Counted from the first letter of the stretch, positions 1-8,945 are shown. The stretch: DNA of 64,000 nucleotides from Scoparia ambigualis (GCA_963921215.1 OY992515.1:22650913-22714912), one strand, 5' to 3'. The notes: generated by a model from the letters alone, not told the origin. Program-made: numbers and translations.

Positions 1-222
1 AGTAAGTACCTTGACTTGGCTCACGAGGTTACCGCCATGTGGGATGTGGATTCAACCATTATTGTATCGATAGTCGTTTCGGCACACGGCCTTATAGCGA
101 AGAGCCTCGATCAACACCTAGAGAGGCTCTCGCTGAAAGGTTGGGTCAAGGGTCAGATGCAAAAGGCAGTACTCCTTGACACGGCACGTATTGTCAGGAG
201 GTTCCTCACTCTGCAGCCCTAA
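1..222 (+). pseudogene. C-terminal end of a non-LTR retrotransposon pol (R4/Dong-like), partial
   Basis: An open frame enters from the left edge (codon 1 at base 1) and stops at TAA 220-222. The ~73 residues include a MWDVDST segment and end in RRFLTLQP, which I recognise as the tail of lepidopteran LINE reverse transcriptases. The body of the protein lies outside the window, so intactness cannot be judged. The copy is followed by an AT-rich 3' UTR and then an (AAT)n tract. That fits R4/Dong elements, known for TAA-repeat targets. The clade is an inference from motif memory. Confidence 0.75.
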
Positions 223-374
223 CCACCGATAGCTTGGGTCTATCCCCGCTGCCGGTGGCAACCTAGGTTAAGTTTTTTATAATATTTTATATTGTAAATA
301 GGTTTTTATATAAAATATTGTAAAAAATTAAACTTAAGAATAATGTTAAATAAAGAGAATAATAATAATAATAA
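223..374 (+). repeat. 3' UTR of the LINE and (AAT)n tail
   Basis: Non-coding tail with a short GC-rich stretch (about 226-265), then TATA-rich sequence, then AAT repeats at about 358-374. The same AAT tract also serves as the tail of the opposite-strand LINE fragment at 360-784. Confidence 0.6.
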
Positions 375-784
375 ACATTTATTTCGGACAGAAAATCCAT
401 ATAAGTAACATAATAATACACTTTAAAAAATAATTAATTGCAATTAAATAAACATTGATCCATAAAATTAATCCATAATATTTTGTTAGTAGAGTAGTTA
501 GTAACAATTTTACTTATACTATGTTAATACTGTTAGTACTCATAAAATTACACATTAATCATTATATTTTTTTAATTTTTTTATTTTAGACCTATCACTA
601 ACTCCACCCAGTGTTTCTGGATAGGACAGTCTCGTCTTTCAGCAATAACGTTCAGGATGCTGTTTCCACTGCTTCGTAAGCGCCGTAGCATGGAGCCAGC
701 TTTTTTGCGCATAATGGCGCTAAAGGAGTCTGTTCTTGCTTCCGCAAACATACCCGACGCACTACAGCTCCGTGGCAGCCCCAC
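360..784 (-). pseudogene. 3' end of a second non-LTR retrotransposon, minus strand
   Basis: The frame 784-581 on the minus strand (67 codons plus stop) contains SASGMFAEARTDSF and AERRDCPIQKHWVEL. This is the C-terminal segment typical of lepidopteran LINE reverse transcriptases ('...ERYDSPILRHW' type). The upstream part is missing, so the copy is 5'-truncated. Below the stop lies an AT-rich 3' UTR (about 375-580) ending, on the minus strand, in AATAAATGTTTATTATTATT at the shared AAT tract. Clade not assigned. Confidence 0.65.
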
Positions 785-944
785 TAAGGAAATAGGTTGA
801 CGATAATAATTATTATTAGGTATTATTTGAGGTACAACACACTAGCGGCCCAATGAGCTGATGTGTGTGTTTCTAGTGGTTTAGAGAATATATCCAGCCT
901 GTTTTTAAGCGAATTTAATGATGATGATTTATTGCTTTCCATAG

Positions 945-1036
945 AAGCGGCCGCGCATGTGCTCAAACCTGGGACTCAAGCGGGTGACGCGACGCTCGCC
1001 ACCGACACACCGGAGGTGCAAGGGCAGATCGATGAG
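945..1036 (+). CDS. Pex19: Pex19 internal exon (first one visible)
   Basis: Coding exon of peroxin-19, the cytosolic receptor/chaperone that binds peroxisomal membrane proteins and docks on Pex3. It begins after a TTGCTTTCCATAG acceptor (AG 943-944) with 2 bases of a split codon, and ends at GATGAG before a GTATGT donor (1037). The 30 full codons (AAAHVLKPG...VQGQIDE) precede in phase the exon at 2676 that reads VSAAISQTLQNL. The start resembles the SEAAGR segment of human PEX19. The N-terminal Pex3-binding part must lie upstream of base 1. The acceptor choice is inferred from phase; an alternative start a few codons upstream is possible. This is the least certain of the five exons. Confidence 0.72.
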
Positions 1037-1057
1037 GTATGTAGTTGCATTTATAAT

Positions 1058-1318
1058 ACTTACATACATATAATCACAACTATTATCCCCGAAGGGTTAG
1101 TCAGAGACTAGGCAATGAGGACAGCAAAAGCTGTTTTCAACCATAGTCCACTTTTCACCAAATAGCGACTGCACATGTGCTCCGCGTGACAGGTGGTGAG
1201 CTCATCGCCGCTCTAAGCTGTTGGATGTATGTGCAGTCTTTAATCCGTTAGTCGCTTTTTACGACACCCGACGGAAGAGAGGGGGCGGAAGTATTCTATT
1301 AATGAGCTATCAGCTACC
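1058..1318 (-). repeat. R1 dispersed repeat, near complete copy
   Basis: R1 is an unnamed ~250-270 bp repeat. On its sense strand it starts near GTGTCGCGTAGCGGTGAAAG, passes TAAAAGGCGACTAACGGAC, GAGCGGCGATGGGCTCACC and GTGCAGTCGCTATTTGG, and ends in GGGGATAATAGTCGTGATTA plus TATG repeats. This copy is inverted and begins 20 bases after the Pex19 donor site. Confidence 0.85.
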
Positions 1319-1892
1319 ACCACACAGATCTATTTGATTTTTATCTATATAGACTGCACGTGCACATACATACACCCTTAAACATTCGTTTCAATGAAAT
1401 TAAGAGACCCACCACACTGGCGTCTTTCGAGCGTCGGCGTCCACGCGTCGTCAGTGCAGCGCTCGCGCGGCGCCGACGCGACGCCGCATATTTTAAGAAA
1501 GCCGTAATAGATTAGCCCAGACCGTTTCAATGTAACGCATTAGCAGCCATGTAAAACAAAAATGGTTGTTAGAAATTTTTATAATTGTATGGAGCAGATA
1601 ATCTGACAGATTTTAAACAAAGTTTTTATACGCGCTCAAATTACGTGTGGATTTGTCAAATGACTTCATGTGAGCAGTATCGGAAGTTTCAGCTTTCCTC
1701 TTCTGAATCAGACATCCTAAACGGTAGGAAAGTCGCGGATATCTAGGTCGACGCGTGTACGAGTGTTGGTCGAGAACAAGTAGCAATACACAAAGTAGAG
1801 TGACAGTCGCGTATGAAACGAGTCCAAGACGAGTCGACGCGTGGACGAAGGGCCTTATTGTAGCCTAAATTGAAAAAAAAATTTGAATTTTT
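1319..1892. other. Intron 1 sequence without a recognised gene
   Basis: Includes a CpG-rich patch at about 1420-1490 (GCGTCGGCGTCCACGCG and similar). Short related words occur inverted near 1747 and 1835 (GTCGACGCGTG). I see no coding signal or family match. Confidence 0.5.
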
Positions 1893-2265
1893 TGCATAAA
1901 GCGGCGATGGCCTCACCATCACCAACACCACCACTAGGCCTAGCATGCGCAACACGAGATATGTCGCGGACGAGAGACGACAAGTCATTTTATGTTGTCA
2001 TGTTAAGGTTTGTAGACAAAATACCACAGTTTATGCAAAAACTACTATTAAGTCTATTTTTGACATATTATGTAGAGTTATATGCGTATCCATATGTGTT
2101 TAGTGCCGATAGACATTAGAGGTAAATGTATAAAACACGAGAAAATGGGTCGAGAAGAGTTCTCGTGTTGCGCATGCTAGGCCGGCACGTCGAAACGTGG
2201 ACTGGGGCAGTGGACTGCTTTTACGGTCCTCATTGCCTGGTCTCTGACTAACCCAGGGATAATAG
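1893..2265 (+). repeat. R1 copy interrupted by a foldback insert
   Basis: R1 sequence (AAGCGGCGATGGCCTCACC, 1893-1915) resumes at GTGGACTGGGGCAGTGGAC (about 2200) and runs to GGGATAATAG (2265). The middle is replaced by the foldback at 1937-2183, and the 3' end is cut by R4 at 2266. Confidence 0.75.
1937..2183. mobile_element. Foldback/MITE with 23-bp perfect inverted ends
   Basis: Bases 1937-1959 (GGCCTAGCATGCGCAACACG...) are the exact reverse complement of 2161-2183. The 201-bp interior shows no gene. No clear target duplication seen. It sits inside an R1 copy. Confidence 0.65.
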
Positions 2266-2615
2266 CAGGGTGGTGTGTCACTCCGCAGTTTAAGTACGTT
2301 CGGCCGGCGCGCCTCCCAGGCAGGCCGCCTAGGCGTATGGCAGTAAATAAATTTTCCTACATAAAAAGTAAGTAAAGGTAAGTAGTAAAGGTTACCGCGA
2401 GCCGACGCACCGAGCACCGAGCGCCGAGTCGCTTAGCTCGTAATCGCTGCGCGCGCGCGTAAACCCTACGCTCTGTGACGTCATGACGTCAAATCGATAT
2501 GGAGTCAACGTTGCTTAACGGAATATGAACGCTCGGGTCACACGATAAGTTTCAATTTCGCGTGAAAGTCGTTAGAGAGTGAACTTTCTGTACGTTGTAC
2601 TATTAGTTATTTTGT
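2266..2615. mobile_element. R4 element copy 1 (non-autonomous, hAT-like 8-bp duplication)
   Basis: A 350-bp GC-rich unit beginning CAGGGTGGTGTGTCACTCCG and ending AGTTATTTTGTA. It is flanked by GATAATAG (2258-2265) and AATAATAG (2616-2623), an imperfect 8-bp direct repeat. An inverted copy lies at 15910-16225 at the same R1 target base. The superfamily is inferred only from duplication length; the inverted ends are weak. Confidence 0.65.
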
Positions 2616-2675
2616 AATAATAGTCGCGAATATATGTTTTTGTATGTATTTATCACAATAATATTGTTGTTGCAG

Positions 2676-2804
2676 GTCTCCGCAGCGATATCCCAAACGC
2701 TACAGAACCTAAATACGAACACGGAGAGCCTCCAAACGCCGTTCTCCGAACAAGACTTGGCGAACATGTTTCAGAACTTCAACATGGGCGCTGAAGGGGG
2801 GCAA
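2676..2804 (+). CDS. Pex19: Pex19 internal exon
   Basis: Exon of 129 bases, 43 codons, phase 0 at both ends. The acceptor is ATTGTTGTTGCAG (ends 2675) and the donor GTAAGT (2805). The peptide runs VSAAISQTLQNLNT... FSEQDLANMFQNFNMGAEGG. It aligns by eye with the human PEX19 segment around LKETLSGLAKNATDLQ...SEEELTKAMEGLG. In the family this region begins the helical C-terminal cargo-binding domain that receives membrane-protein targeting signals. The following exon begins QDGNMFVPFMQGMM, as expected. The preceding intron (1639 bp) holds R1, R4 and a foldback. Confidence 0.92.
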
Positions 2805-2867
2805 GTAAGTTAAAAAAAATGAAAAACAAATTACTGTGATAATAAATAACACCAATTATATGACGTC

Positions 2868-3118
2868 CTCCGCGGTCGAACCAGGCGTGGTAAGCACGCC
2901 TGGTTCTGACGCAGGTCTGTCGGGTTTTTTTTTTTATCGGCAACGGGTAAGCGCTTGGCCTTCATAAATAAAATAAGATGGTGGTAGCTAGCCAGGCGGA
3001 CTTAACAGCCCTACCACTAACCAAACCGAGCACACAAAGATGTACTCCCCGCTGGGAATCGAACCCGGGACCTCTGGGTCTGAGACCGGTGGCTTAGCCA
3101 CTAGGCCACAGAGGCGGT
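2868..3118 (-). mobile_element. tRNA-derived SINE, inverted copy
   Basis: On the minus strand it starts CCGCCTCTGTGGCCTAGTGG (A-box-like) and contains the B-box GGTTCGATTCC near 3060. A diagnostic tail follows: TAGCTACCACCATCTTAT and AAGCGCTTACCCG. The head resembles a tRNA gene but the acceptor stem is not kept, so it is a SINE, not a tRNA. Three more copies lie at 8069, 43659 and 59136. A hairpin (AACCAGGCGTG at 2879-2889, complement 2895-2905) sits just beyond its 3' end. Confidence 0.85.
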
Positions 3119-3273
3119 AAATTTAGAAAAGGCTGGTTTTCTAAATTTATTTCTTTTCTATGTTCATGTATATTTATCCGTTATCTAGTTTAACCATTTT
3201 AACGAGTTTTTAAAGAAGCTTAGCTTGGGCTAGATAATTGGTGTGAGCGAAGAAAGTTATTTATTATGTTATA

Positions 3274-3480
3274 CAGAATGGTCCAAACGGTGACACAAAA
3301 AATTTACATTTATACCCCTTGTATACTTTGCGATTTTTTGTAGTCTTCGAGCTATGATTTTTTTTAATTTTGAGAATTTTCGACTTGACAGACTTAAACA
3401 TTTTTTTTATATGGTATTTATGCATCCTTTTTTTTTAAAAAAAAAGATGCATAATTAGTGTCACCGTTTGGGCCATCCTG
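3274..3480. mobile_element. mariner-type MITE with TA duplication
   Basis: A 207-bp unit flanked by TA (3272-3273, 3481-3482). The inverted ends are CAGAATGGTCCAAACGGTGA and TCACCGTTTGGGCCATCCTG. The AT-rich interior has no ORF. The TA duplication and TIR form fit a Tc1/mariner non-autonomous element. Confidence 0.75.
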
Positions 3481-4423
3481 TATGTATAGCCAGCCAGCAA
3501 AAGTTTAGTTTAAACTTGTTATTTTTTTTCTAATCTATTTTTTTATTCTTAGGGATATGTCAACCCCATTGTACCTTTTTACAACATTTCATCCTTAAAG
3601 TAGTTATAATATTCTTGATATAGTGTAATAATAACATTAGTACTTATATTACTAGCTAATGAAAGAGTTTCAATGCAAAAGCGACATTCGCTAGCATAAC
3701 TTTTTGGCTATCCTAGATTTCGGTTCTGCCAAAACGCTTTGGACTAAACTTGTTATTAAATGGTATGGATTTCATACGACGTGGTAGTTACAATAATAAA
3801 GTGAAGCACAGCCTGTATACTGTCCCACGGCTGGGCAAAGGCTTCCATCATTGAAATCAAGCCATCGCTACAATAGATGGGTATTGGCTGAATCACCACG
3901 CTTTCCTATTGCGGGTTGGGGATCACAAACCCTGGCGCAGCATCGGAAAATCCGAAAACACACTTTGCCAGATCTGGGAATTGAACCCCGTATATTATAT
4001 CGAGCCTAGTGAACCCCTCAAGCCCCAAGCGGCCACATTTGGCCGCCGCCGCACCTAAAAAACTCGCTATTCCGTCACACCCCAAGCGGCCATATATGGC
4101 CGCACTCTCTACTTGACTTTGTACCGTGTCTTGATACACTTAGAGACTACTTTAGTTTGAACAAGGTCTATTATTTCGGTTCTGTGGTACATTTTATGCA
4201 TCGTGAATGCAAAATTTTACATGAACTGCGTTCGATTGTTTTTTATAATTTTTTTCCATTTCCGCAAATTTAAATTCCCGCCTAATCGCACCTGCTGTCA
4301 ACTTTTTTTTGACATTTCGTTGCCACGACTGAGGGATTGATGTTAATTAATTAATGCCATGCCATCCTTTTAACCACTCGGCCACTAAACGCGTATTTTT
4401 ACTCTATTTCAAAGGGGTTTTGC
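3481..4423. other. Intron 2 sequence with repeat debris
   Basis: At about 3805-4010 there is a lepidopteran retroelement tail family (AGCCTGTATACTGTCCCACG... GGGCAAAGGCTTCC), also seen near 26094. Two related palindromes follow at 4029-4046 and 4086-4103. No host coding sequence seen. Confidence 0.5.
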
Positions 4424-4660
4424 GTATACGTATTTTTATGTCACTGTACTATGCGCTGAATTAGTTAAACACATTAAAAGAACCTACATGTAAGTTAGCC
4501 TGATCATTGCACGGTCATGGCCTTGTTGAAATTTGAAACAAATTCTTTAAACAAAAACAAACAATACATAAATCTAATGACTCCTAAAAATATATTTTTT
4601 GACATCTTTCTTAATTATACGTATGAAACAATAATTCTTACATGAAAATATTTGTATTGA
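4424..4660. repeat. R2 dispersed repeat, partial copy
   Basis: Shares long runs such as CTATGCGCTGAATTAGTTAA and ATGAAAATATTTGTATTGA with copies at 6181, 41240 and 49647. It ends at TTGTATTGA, where the gypsy LTR begins. Confidence 0.75.
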
Positions 4661-4863
4661 TGTGATATAGTGAATTACACTATCAGCACGTACTCAATAG
4701 TACGTGATAATTAAGGTCTTCCTGATTGACAAGGCGTCCTTCCTCTAGTCACGTATAGATGTGATGTTAATTAGTATTTAAGATGATACACTAGAGGATA
4801 AAGGATTATTGATTCAACGCAAGACATTGTTTCATTTCGGGTCTCCGTCCCAACGCCATTACA
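4661..4863 (+). repeat. 5' LTR of the gypsy-like element
   Basis: It begins TGTGATATAG and ends CCATTACA (TGT...ACA), immediately before the primer binding site. Length 203 bp. No second LTR copy exists in the window, so the limits come from the termini and the primer site. Confidence 0.65.
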
Positions 4864-4877
4864 TGGCGACCGTGACA
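4864..4877 (+). other. Primer binding site, tRNA-Arg type
   Basis: TGGCGACCGTGACA is complementary to the 3' end (TGTCACGGTCGCCA) of insect tRNA-Arg(TCG). It directly follows the LTR. Confidence 0.75.
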
Positions 4878-5007
4878 TGGTGTCACAAGTCCGCGCCGCG
4901 AAATCGCTAGTTGAACTCTACAAAATATCAGGAAAATAGTGCTACACGGGCCTACAAGAAGGACGAAGGAAATAAGAAGAAAAACTGTAAGCCAAAATTG
5001 TTTAACT

Positions 5008-5247
5008 ATGGGAAACCCACAATCTAAAGACAATATTATTGTCAGTCAATCACCAACTCAATCGGCGGCAGCATCAACTCCCTTGGCCGTTGGGATGCAA
5101 CTTTCAGAGATCTTTTTACTGACCATCGTCGTTGTACTAGCGGGCTATATAGTACTTAGGCTGCTACGTTACTTCAACGCACGACTATTAGAAGAGGTAG
5201 AACGCGGAGCGGTTCGACGGGCAATTGGACCAGCACAGAACGTGTAA
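5008..5247 (+). CDS. Small ORF: N-myristoylation-like motif plus membrane segment
   Basis: A 79-residue frame, ATG at 5008, TAA at 5245-5247. It begins MGNPQSKDN, which fits the MGxxxS/T rule for N-myristoylation. After a polar S/T/Q-rich stretch comes a hydrophobic run (about residues 31-49, EIFLLTIVVVLAGYIVLRLL), then a basic/acidic tail ending in VRRAIGPAQNV. It lies between the primer site and gag, where the leader of an mdg1-like element would be. Its function is unknown. A role in membrane association is only an inference from the two motifs. A longer open frame starts at 4939, but I prefer the Met followed by Gly. Confidence 0.55.
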   Translation: MGNPQSKDNIIVSQSPTQSAAASTPLAVGMQLSEIFLLTIVVVLAGYIVLRLLRYFNARLLEEVERGAVRRAIGPAQNV

Positions 5248-5328
5248 GCCAGCACGAATTAATATAACTATGCTACCAAGAATCTATGTGTGTGTGTGAG
5301 TGATTTTTTTTTTTTCTAAAGTGTGTTC

Positions 5329-6180
5329 ATGGCAAACCTGTCAGAACTCTTGAGTGAGCTTAAGGCTATTAGAGACTCTATTATTAAATTAAGTAAGGAC
5401 AAACGTTATTCCGCTCAGGGGCAGAATAAGTTTTTAAGAGCAAAGGAAATTAAAAATATTTTTGAACAAATATCTGCAGACTTATGTAAAAAAGGGATAG
5501 ATGCTGTAGAATTACAAATAACAAAAGCAATATCGTCAAAGTTTTTATGTAATTTTGAGGAAATCGAGTCACTCGTTAACCCGCATCATTCAGAAATGAT
5601 CACAACCATGGCCACGTTCGATCTAAAAGTCGCGCTCACGCTCCTCCCAGTAGTAGATTGCGACGAAACGCAAATTAACCAACTAATAGACGGAATAGAG
5701 TATTATAGTAGTACCCTTAGAAACGAGGACCAGCCTCTGTTAATCAATTTTGTTTTAAAAACTCGTCTTTCTAGCAGTGCTAAAACAAAAATTAATAAGT
5801 CTTATGTGTCTGTGGCAGACCTAATAAAAGATATAAAAAATGTTTTAATTCCGATTAAATCATACACAGCCATTTTAGACCGAATGCTACGATGTAGGCA
5901 AGGAAACAAGACCATAGAAGTGTTTGGTAGTGAAATCGAAAAAATGTCCAACGATTTAAGTACAGCACAGGCTAATGGAGACGAGTCGGCATATAATTTA
6001 TTAAAGCCGATTAATGAAAAAATGGCTATCAAGCGTTTCGCTGACGGCCTAAACAATGCTCGTACAAGCATTATAGTTACGTCTAGGTCCGTAAGCACAG
6101 TTAGGCAGGCAATAACTATAGCCTTAGAACAAGAAGACTCGGTAGTGAAACCACCAATAAACAATTATGTTAACTATGTT
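5329..6180 (+). pseudogene. Truncated gag of the Ty3/gypsy element
   Basis: ATG at 5329 (MANLSELLSELKAIRD). The frame stays open past the element's end to a stop at 6268-6270, but everything after NNYVNYV (about 6180) is R2 sequence, so the last ~30 residues are foreign. The ~284 gag residues are helical and charged. There is no zinc knuckle, which would lie further downstream. Context (LTR, tRNA-Arg site, leader ORF) supports the gag call. No internal stop or frameshift appears in what remains. Confidence 0.65.
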
Positions 6181-6545
6181 CCGCCGGGCACCCCCTTCTT
6201 TAAGGGGATCCTGCACGAAATTGTGAAAATTTACGTATTTTTAAGTCACTTCTACTATGCGCTGAATTAGTTAAATACATTAAAAGAACTTATGTAAGTT
6301 AGCCTGATTATTGCACGGTCATGGCCTTGTTGAAATTTGAAACAAATTCTTTAAACAAAAATAAACAATACAATCTAATGACTCCTAAAACATATTTTTT
6401 GACACCTTTCTTAATTTTACGCATGAAACAATAATTCTTACATGAAAATATTTGTATTGATATTCCGCAGGGCACCCTTTGTTTAAAAATTAACTTTGAT
6501 TACTAGGTCTGAAACTTCAAAGCAGAATTGTTCTAATTATCAATA
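6181..6545. repeat. R2 dispersed repeat, second copy
   Basis: It starts CCGCCGGGCACCCCCTTCTT, then AAGGGGATCCTGCACGAAAT and the same body as 4424-4660, and runs on through TATTCCGCAGGGCACCC to about 6545. Related GGGCACCC words recur at its start, middle and end. Confidence 0.75.
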
Positions 6546-6675
6546 GCACATGTGCAGTCGCTACATGGTAAAAAGTAGTTGCGATAAGTTTCAATGCAAA
6601 TTTTTGCAGATTTTGCTTAAGAGAAATGTTTTTCTGTGTTGTAGCGTAAAAAATGTTCGTGGACCTAATAAAAAT

Positions 6676-6940
6676 ACATACATATATTCACGACTATCAT
6701 CCTCTAAGGGTTAGTCAGGGACTAGGCAATGAGGACCTCAGAAGCAGTGCACTGCCATAATCCACGTTTCACCAAATTACAACTGAACATGTGATGATCG
6801 TGACAAATGGTGAGCCCATCGCCGCTCTATGCTGTTGGATGTATGTGTAGTGCAGTCTTTAGTCCGTTAGTCGCCTTTTACGACACCCAAGGAAATAGAG
6901 GGGGCGTGGTAGTTTTTTTTTTATGAGCCGCTACGCGACA
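6676..6940 (-). repeat. R1 dispersed repeat copy
   Basis: Inverted R1 from TATG repeats (6680) through GGGTTAGTCAGGGACTAGGC and CCCATCGCCGCTCTATGCTG to GAGCCGCTACGCGACA. Confidence 0.85.
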
Positions 6941-7108
6941 GGGTTAAGCAGATTACCATATTATTATTTATTTATTTTATATATACCACCCCCACCTCCT
7001 ATCTTCCCTCAGAGAAAAGCTGTACTCTGCTGCTTACTCTGAAAGCTGCTTCGACTAAAATGTGTATAAAAAAAGTAATTGTAGTTTAATAACATGTGCT
7101 TTCCTCAG

Positions 7109-7263
7109 CAGGACGGCAATATGTTCGTCCCCTTCATGCAAGGCATGATGCAGTCCCTACTATCCAAGGAAGTGCTTTACCCATCGTTAAAGGAGCTCGT
7201 CGACAAATATCCCACGTGGTTGGCAGAGAACAAGGACAAGATCGAGCAGAGCGAGTATGACAG
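7109..7263 (+). CDS. Pex19: Pex19 internal exon (cargo-binding domain)
   Basis: Peptide QDGNMFVPFMQGMMQSLLSK...LKELVDKYPTWLAENKDKIEQSEYD. It matches the best-conserved block of PEX19 (human LPIMQSIMQNLLSKDVLYPS...ITEKYPEWL). In the family this block belongs to the C-terminal helical bundle that binds peroxisomal membrane proteins. The donor is CAG|GTAAGT (7264); the exon ends with 2 bases of a codon completed at 8437. The acceptor is a tandem CAGCAG (7106-7111), so splicing may start at 7109 or 7112, with or without one Gln. The intron before is 4.3 kb and carries a gypsy fragment, SINE, MITE and R1. Confidence 0.95.
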
Positions 7264-8068
7264 GTAAGTTGGTAGGTACTTAATTCATGTAGAAAATGGT
7301 TAGGAAAATGGTATTATGCGTTTACTATTCAACTATAGAAGAATTATTAAAATGATAGTAATTGATGAATCCAGAAAATGTTTAGAAAATTGGTATTTTG
7401 CATTCACTGTACCTACATAACCCTTAATAAGGCAGGGGGATATAAATTACCACCTTATTTTGAACTTTATTCGATTGAGATAAGGGCGAAAACCAATGAA
7501 AAATTTTAACATGTTGTGCCCGTTTAAGGGTTAAAGAAATATTAAAATAAAATAAAACAATCTGCTAATTATTACTGTTATAGCCCAAATTATAGTAAAA
7601 TAGAATAAGAATAATTGAAGGCATCAGATGATAAAGGCACTACGTAACTTATAAAATGTTCTGAGTTATCATGCAATTCGCTAATAATGCTGTATTTTTT
7701 ATATATTATATTAATCAAAGAATGAGACTGGTATCGAAAGAAACATTAAAACATTGCAATTATTTGCTTTGCATAGTTTAGTTCACTTAACGCCTTTAAC
7801 CAGTTAATAAAATGTATATTTTATGAAATGTTACATAGTGCCTTTATCAACTGATGTCTTCAATTCTGTGTCAATAAGTAACATTACATTAATTATGTAA
7901 AATAAAAGCAGATAACATTTTAACTTGGCCATGCAAAAGTAAAGCTAAAAATGTGAATCCCAACTCTTAGGCTTCCAAGTCATAAAGCAAGCTTTACGCG
8001 ACGAACAAAGCGGAAACCATCTTATCATGCCTTTCTCAATTTCTTCTCACTACATTAATACACTACCG
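7264..8068. other. Intron 3, AT-rich, nothing recognised
   Basis: Low-complexity AT-rich sequence without ORFs. I see no repeat family until the SINE at 8069. Confidence 0.6.
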
Positions 8069-8404
8069 CCGCCTCTGTCGCCTAGTGGCTAAGCCACCGT
8101 CTCAGACCCAGAGGTCCTGGGTTCGATTCCTAGCGGGGGGAACATCTTTGTGTACTTGGTTTGGCTGGTGGTAGGGCGTGTTAAGTCTCCCTGGCTAGCT
8201 ACCACCATCTTATCTCAAGTCTGTCGCAATAACAACGATGTTTTTTTGAATTTTTGTGTCCCGGCAGTTTAGAGATAGGATAGCCATTGCCTCAGTGGTT
8301 GAGATTTCCGGGTGAAGCGCAGCTACCTTCGGCCTTATCGTCGCTTACCATCAGGTGGGATGAAGGCCACGCGCTTACCCGTTGTAGAATAAAAATTTAA
8401 AAAA
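8069..8404 (+). mobile_element. tRNA-derived SINE copy
   Basis: Starts CCGCCTCTGTCGCCTAGTGG, B-box GGTTCGATTCC, then the shared body (TAGCTACCACCATCTTATC, CCTTCGGCCTTATCGTCGCT) and a GCGCTTACCCG...AAAATTTAAAA tail. It ends only ~30 bases before the Pex19 acceptor at 8436. Confidence 0.87.
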
Positions 8405-8436
8405 CTACATTCATTCTTCTTATTACTTTGGTACAG

Positions 8437-8557
8437 GTTTGAAAAGCAACTACAGCTGATGGAGCAAGTCTGCGAGGAGCTGAAGCCCGAACAGGAGTCA
8501 GATCCAGAAGATGTGAAGCGAAAACGCTTCGAGAAGGTTCTCGAGCTGATGCAAAAG
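8437..8557 (+). CDS. Pex19: Pex19 internal exon
   Basis: Acceptor TTGGTACAG (ends 8436), donor GTATAG (8558). One base completes the split Arg codon, then 40 codons: FEKQLQLMEQVCEELKPEQE...DVKRKRFEKVLELMQK. The human counterpart reads FEKYQEQHSVMCKICEQFEAE...ARFEMVLDLMQQ. The exon ends in phase 0, directly before the last exon, which starts MQDLG. The chain of helices is the rest of the cargo-binding bundle. Confidence 0.95.
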
Positions 8558-8805
8558 GTATAGTTAAAAATAAAATAAATAAATAAAACTTTCCTACACT
8601 CACACCAATTATCTAGCCCAAGAGAAGCTTCGTTATGAAACTTGTTAAATGGTTACAGACAACGGATAAACATACCTAAAATACTTAAATATACATACTT
8701 ATTATACTCATACATAGAATCGGTCTTCTACTGTGCGTTTTTCACGAAATTTCTTGCCTCGAACTACAGTGTTGTGAAACCAGTTCTCGGCGTCGGTATT
8801 TCCGG

Positions 8806-8945
8806 ACCGTTACGACTTAGGGATCTTCAAGAAACGTGCCTATCCCTTCCTTAAAGTCCGGCAACGCGTCTGCGATTCCTCTGGTTTTGCGGGTGTCCAT
8901 GAGCGGCGGTGATTACTCTCCATCAGGTGACCCGCCTGCTCCTTA
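8806..8945 (+). repeat. R6 dispersed repeat (LINE target)
   Basis: TCCGGCAACGCGTCTGCGAT, TTGCGGGTGTCCATGAGCGG and ATCAGGTGACCCGCCTGCTC. The same words build the 86-bp array at 47184 and occur at 33140 and, inverted, at 59700. The copy is split by the LINE at 8946. Confidence 0.8.

Larger units (their letters stand above)
4661..6180 (+). mobile_element. 3'-truncated Ty3/gypsy element (mdg1/412-like)
   Basis: The order is 5' LTR, primer binding site, a small membrane ORF and a gag frame, then an abrupt end inside gag. Protease, reverse transcriptase, integrase and the 3' LTR are missing. The primer site matches the 3' end of tRNA-Arg, the primer of the Drosophila mdg1/412 group. The fragment is bounded on both sides by R2 sequence. 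Confidence 0.75.

Noticed and set aside
2879..2940. Hairpin plus T-run as a transcription terminator
   Set aside because: Bacterial-type terminators are not expected in an insect nuclear intron; it lies at a SINE end.
5802..6164. Minus-strand ORF of 120 codons
   Set aside because: Shadow of the gag frame on the plus strand.
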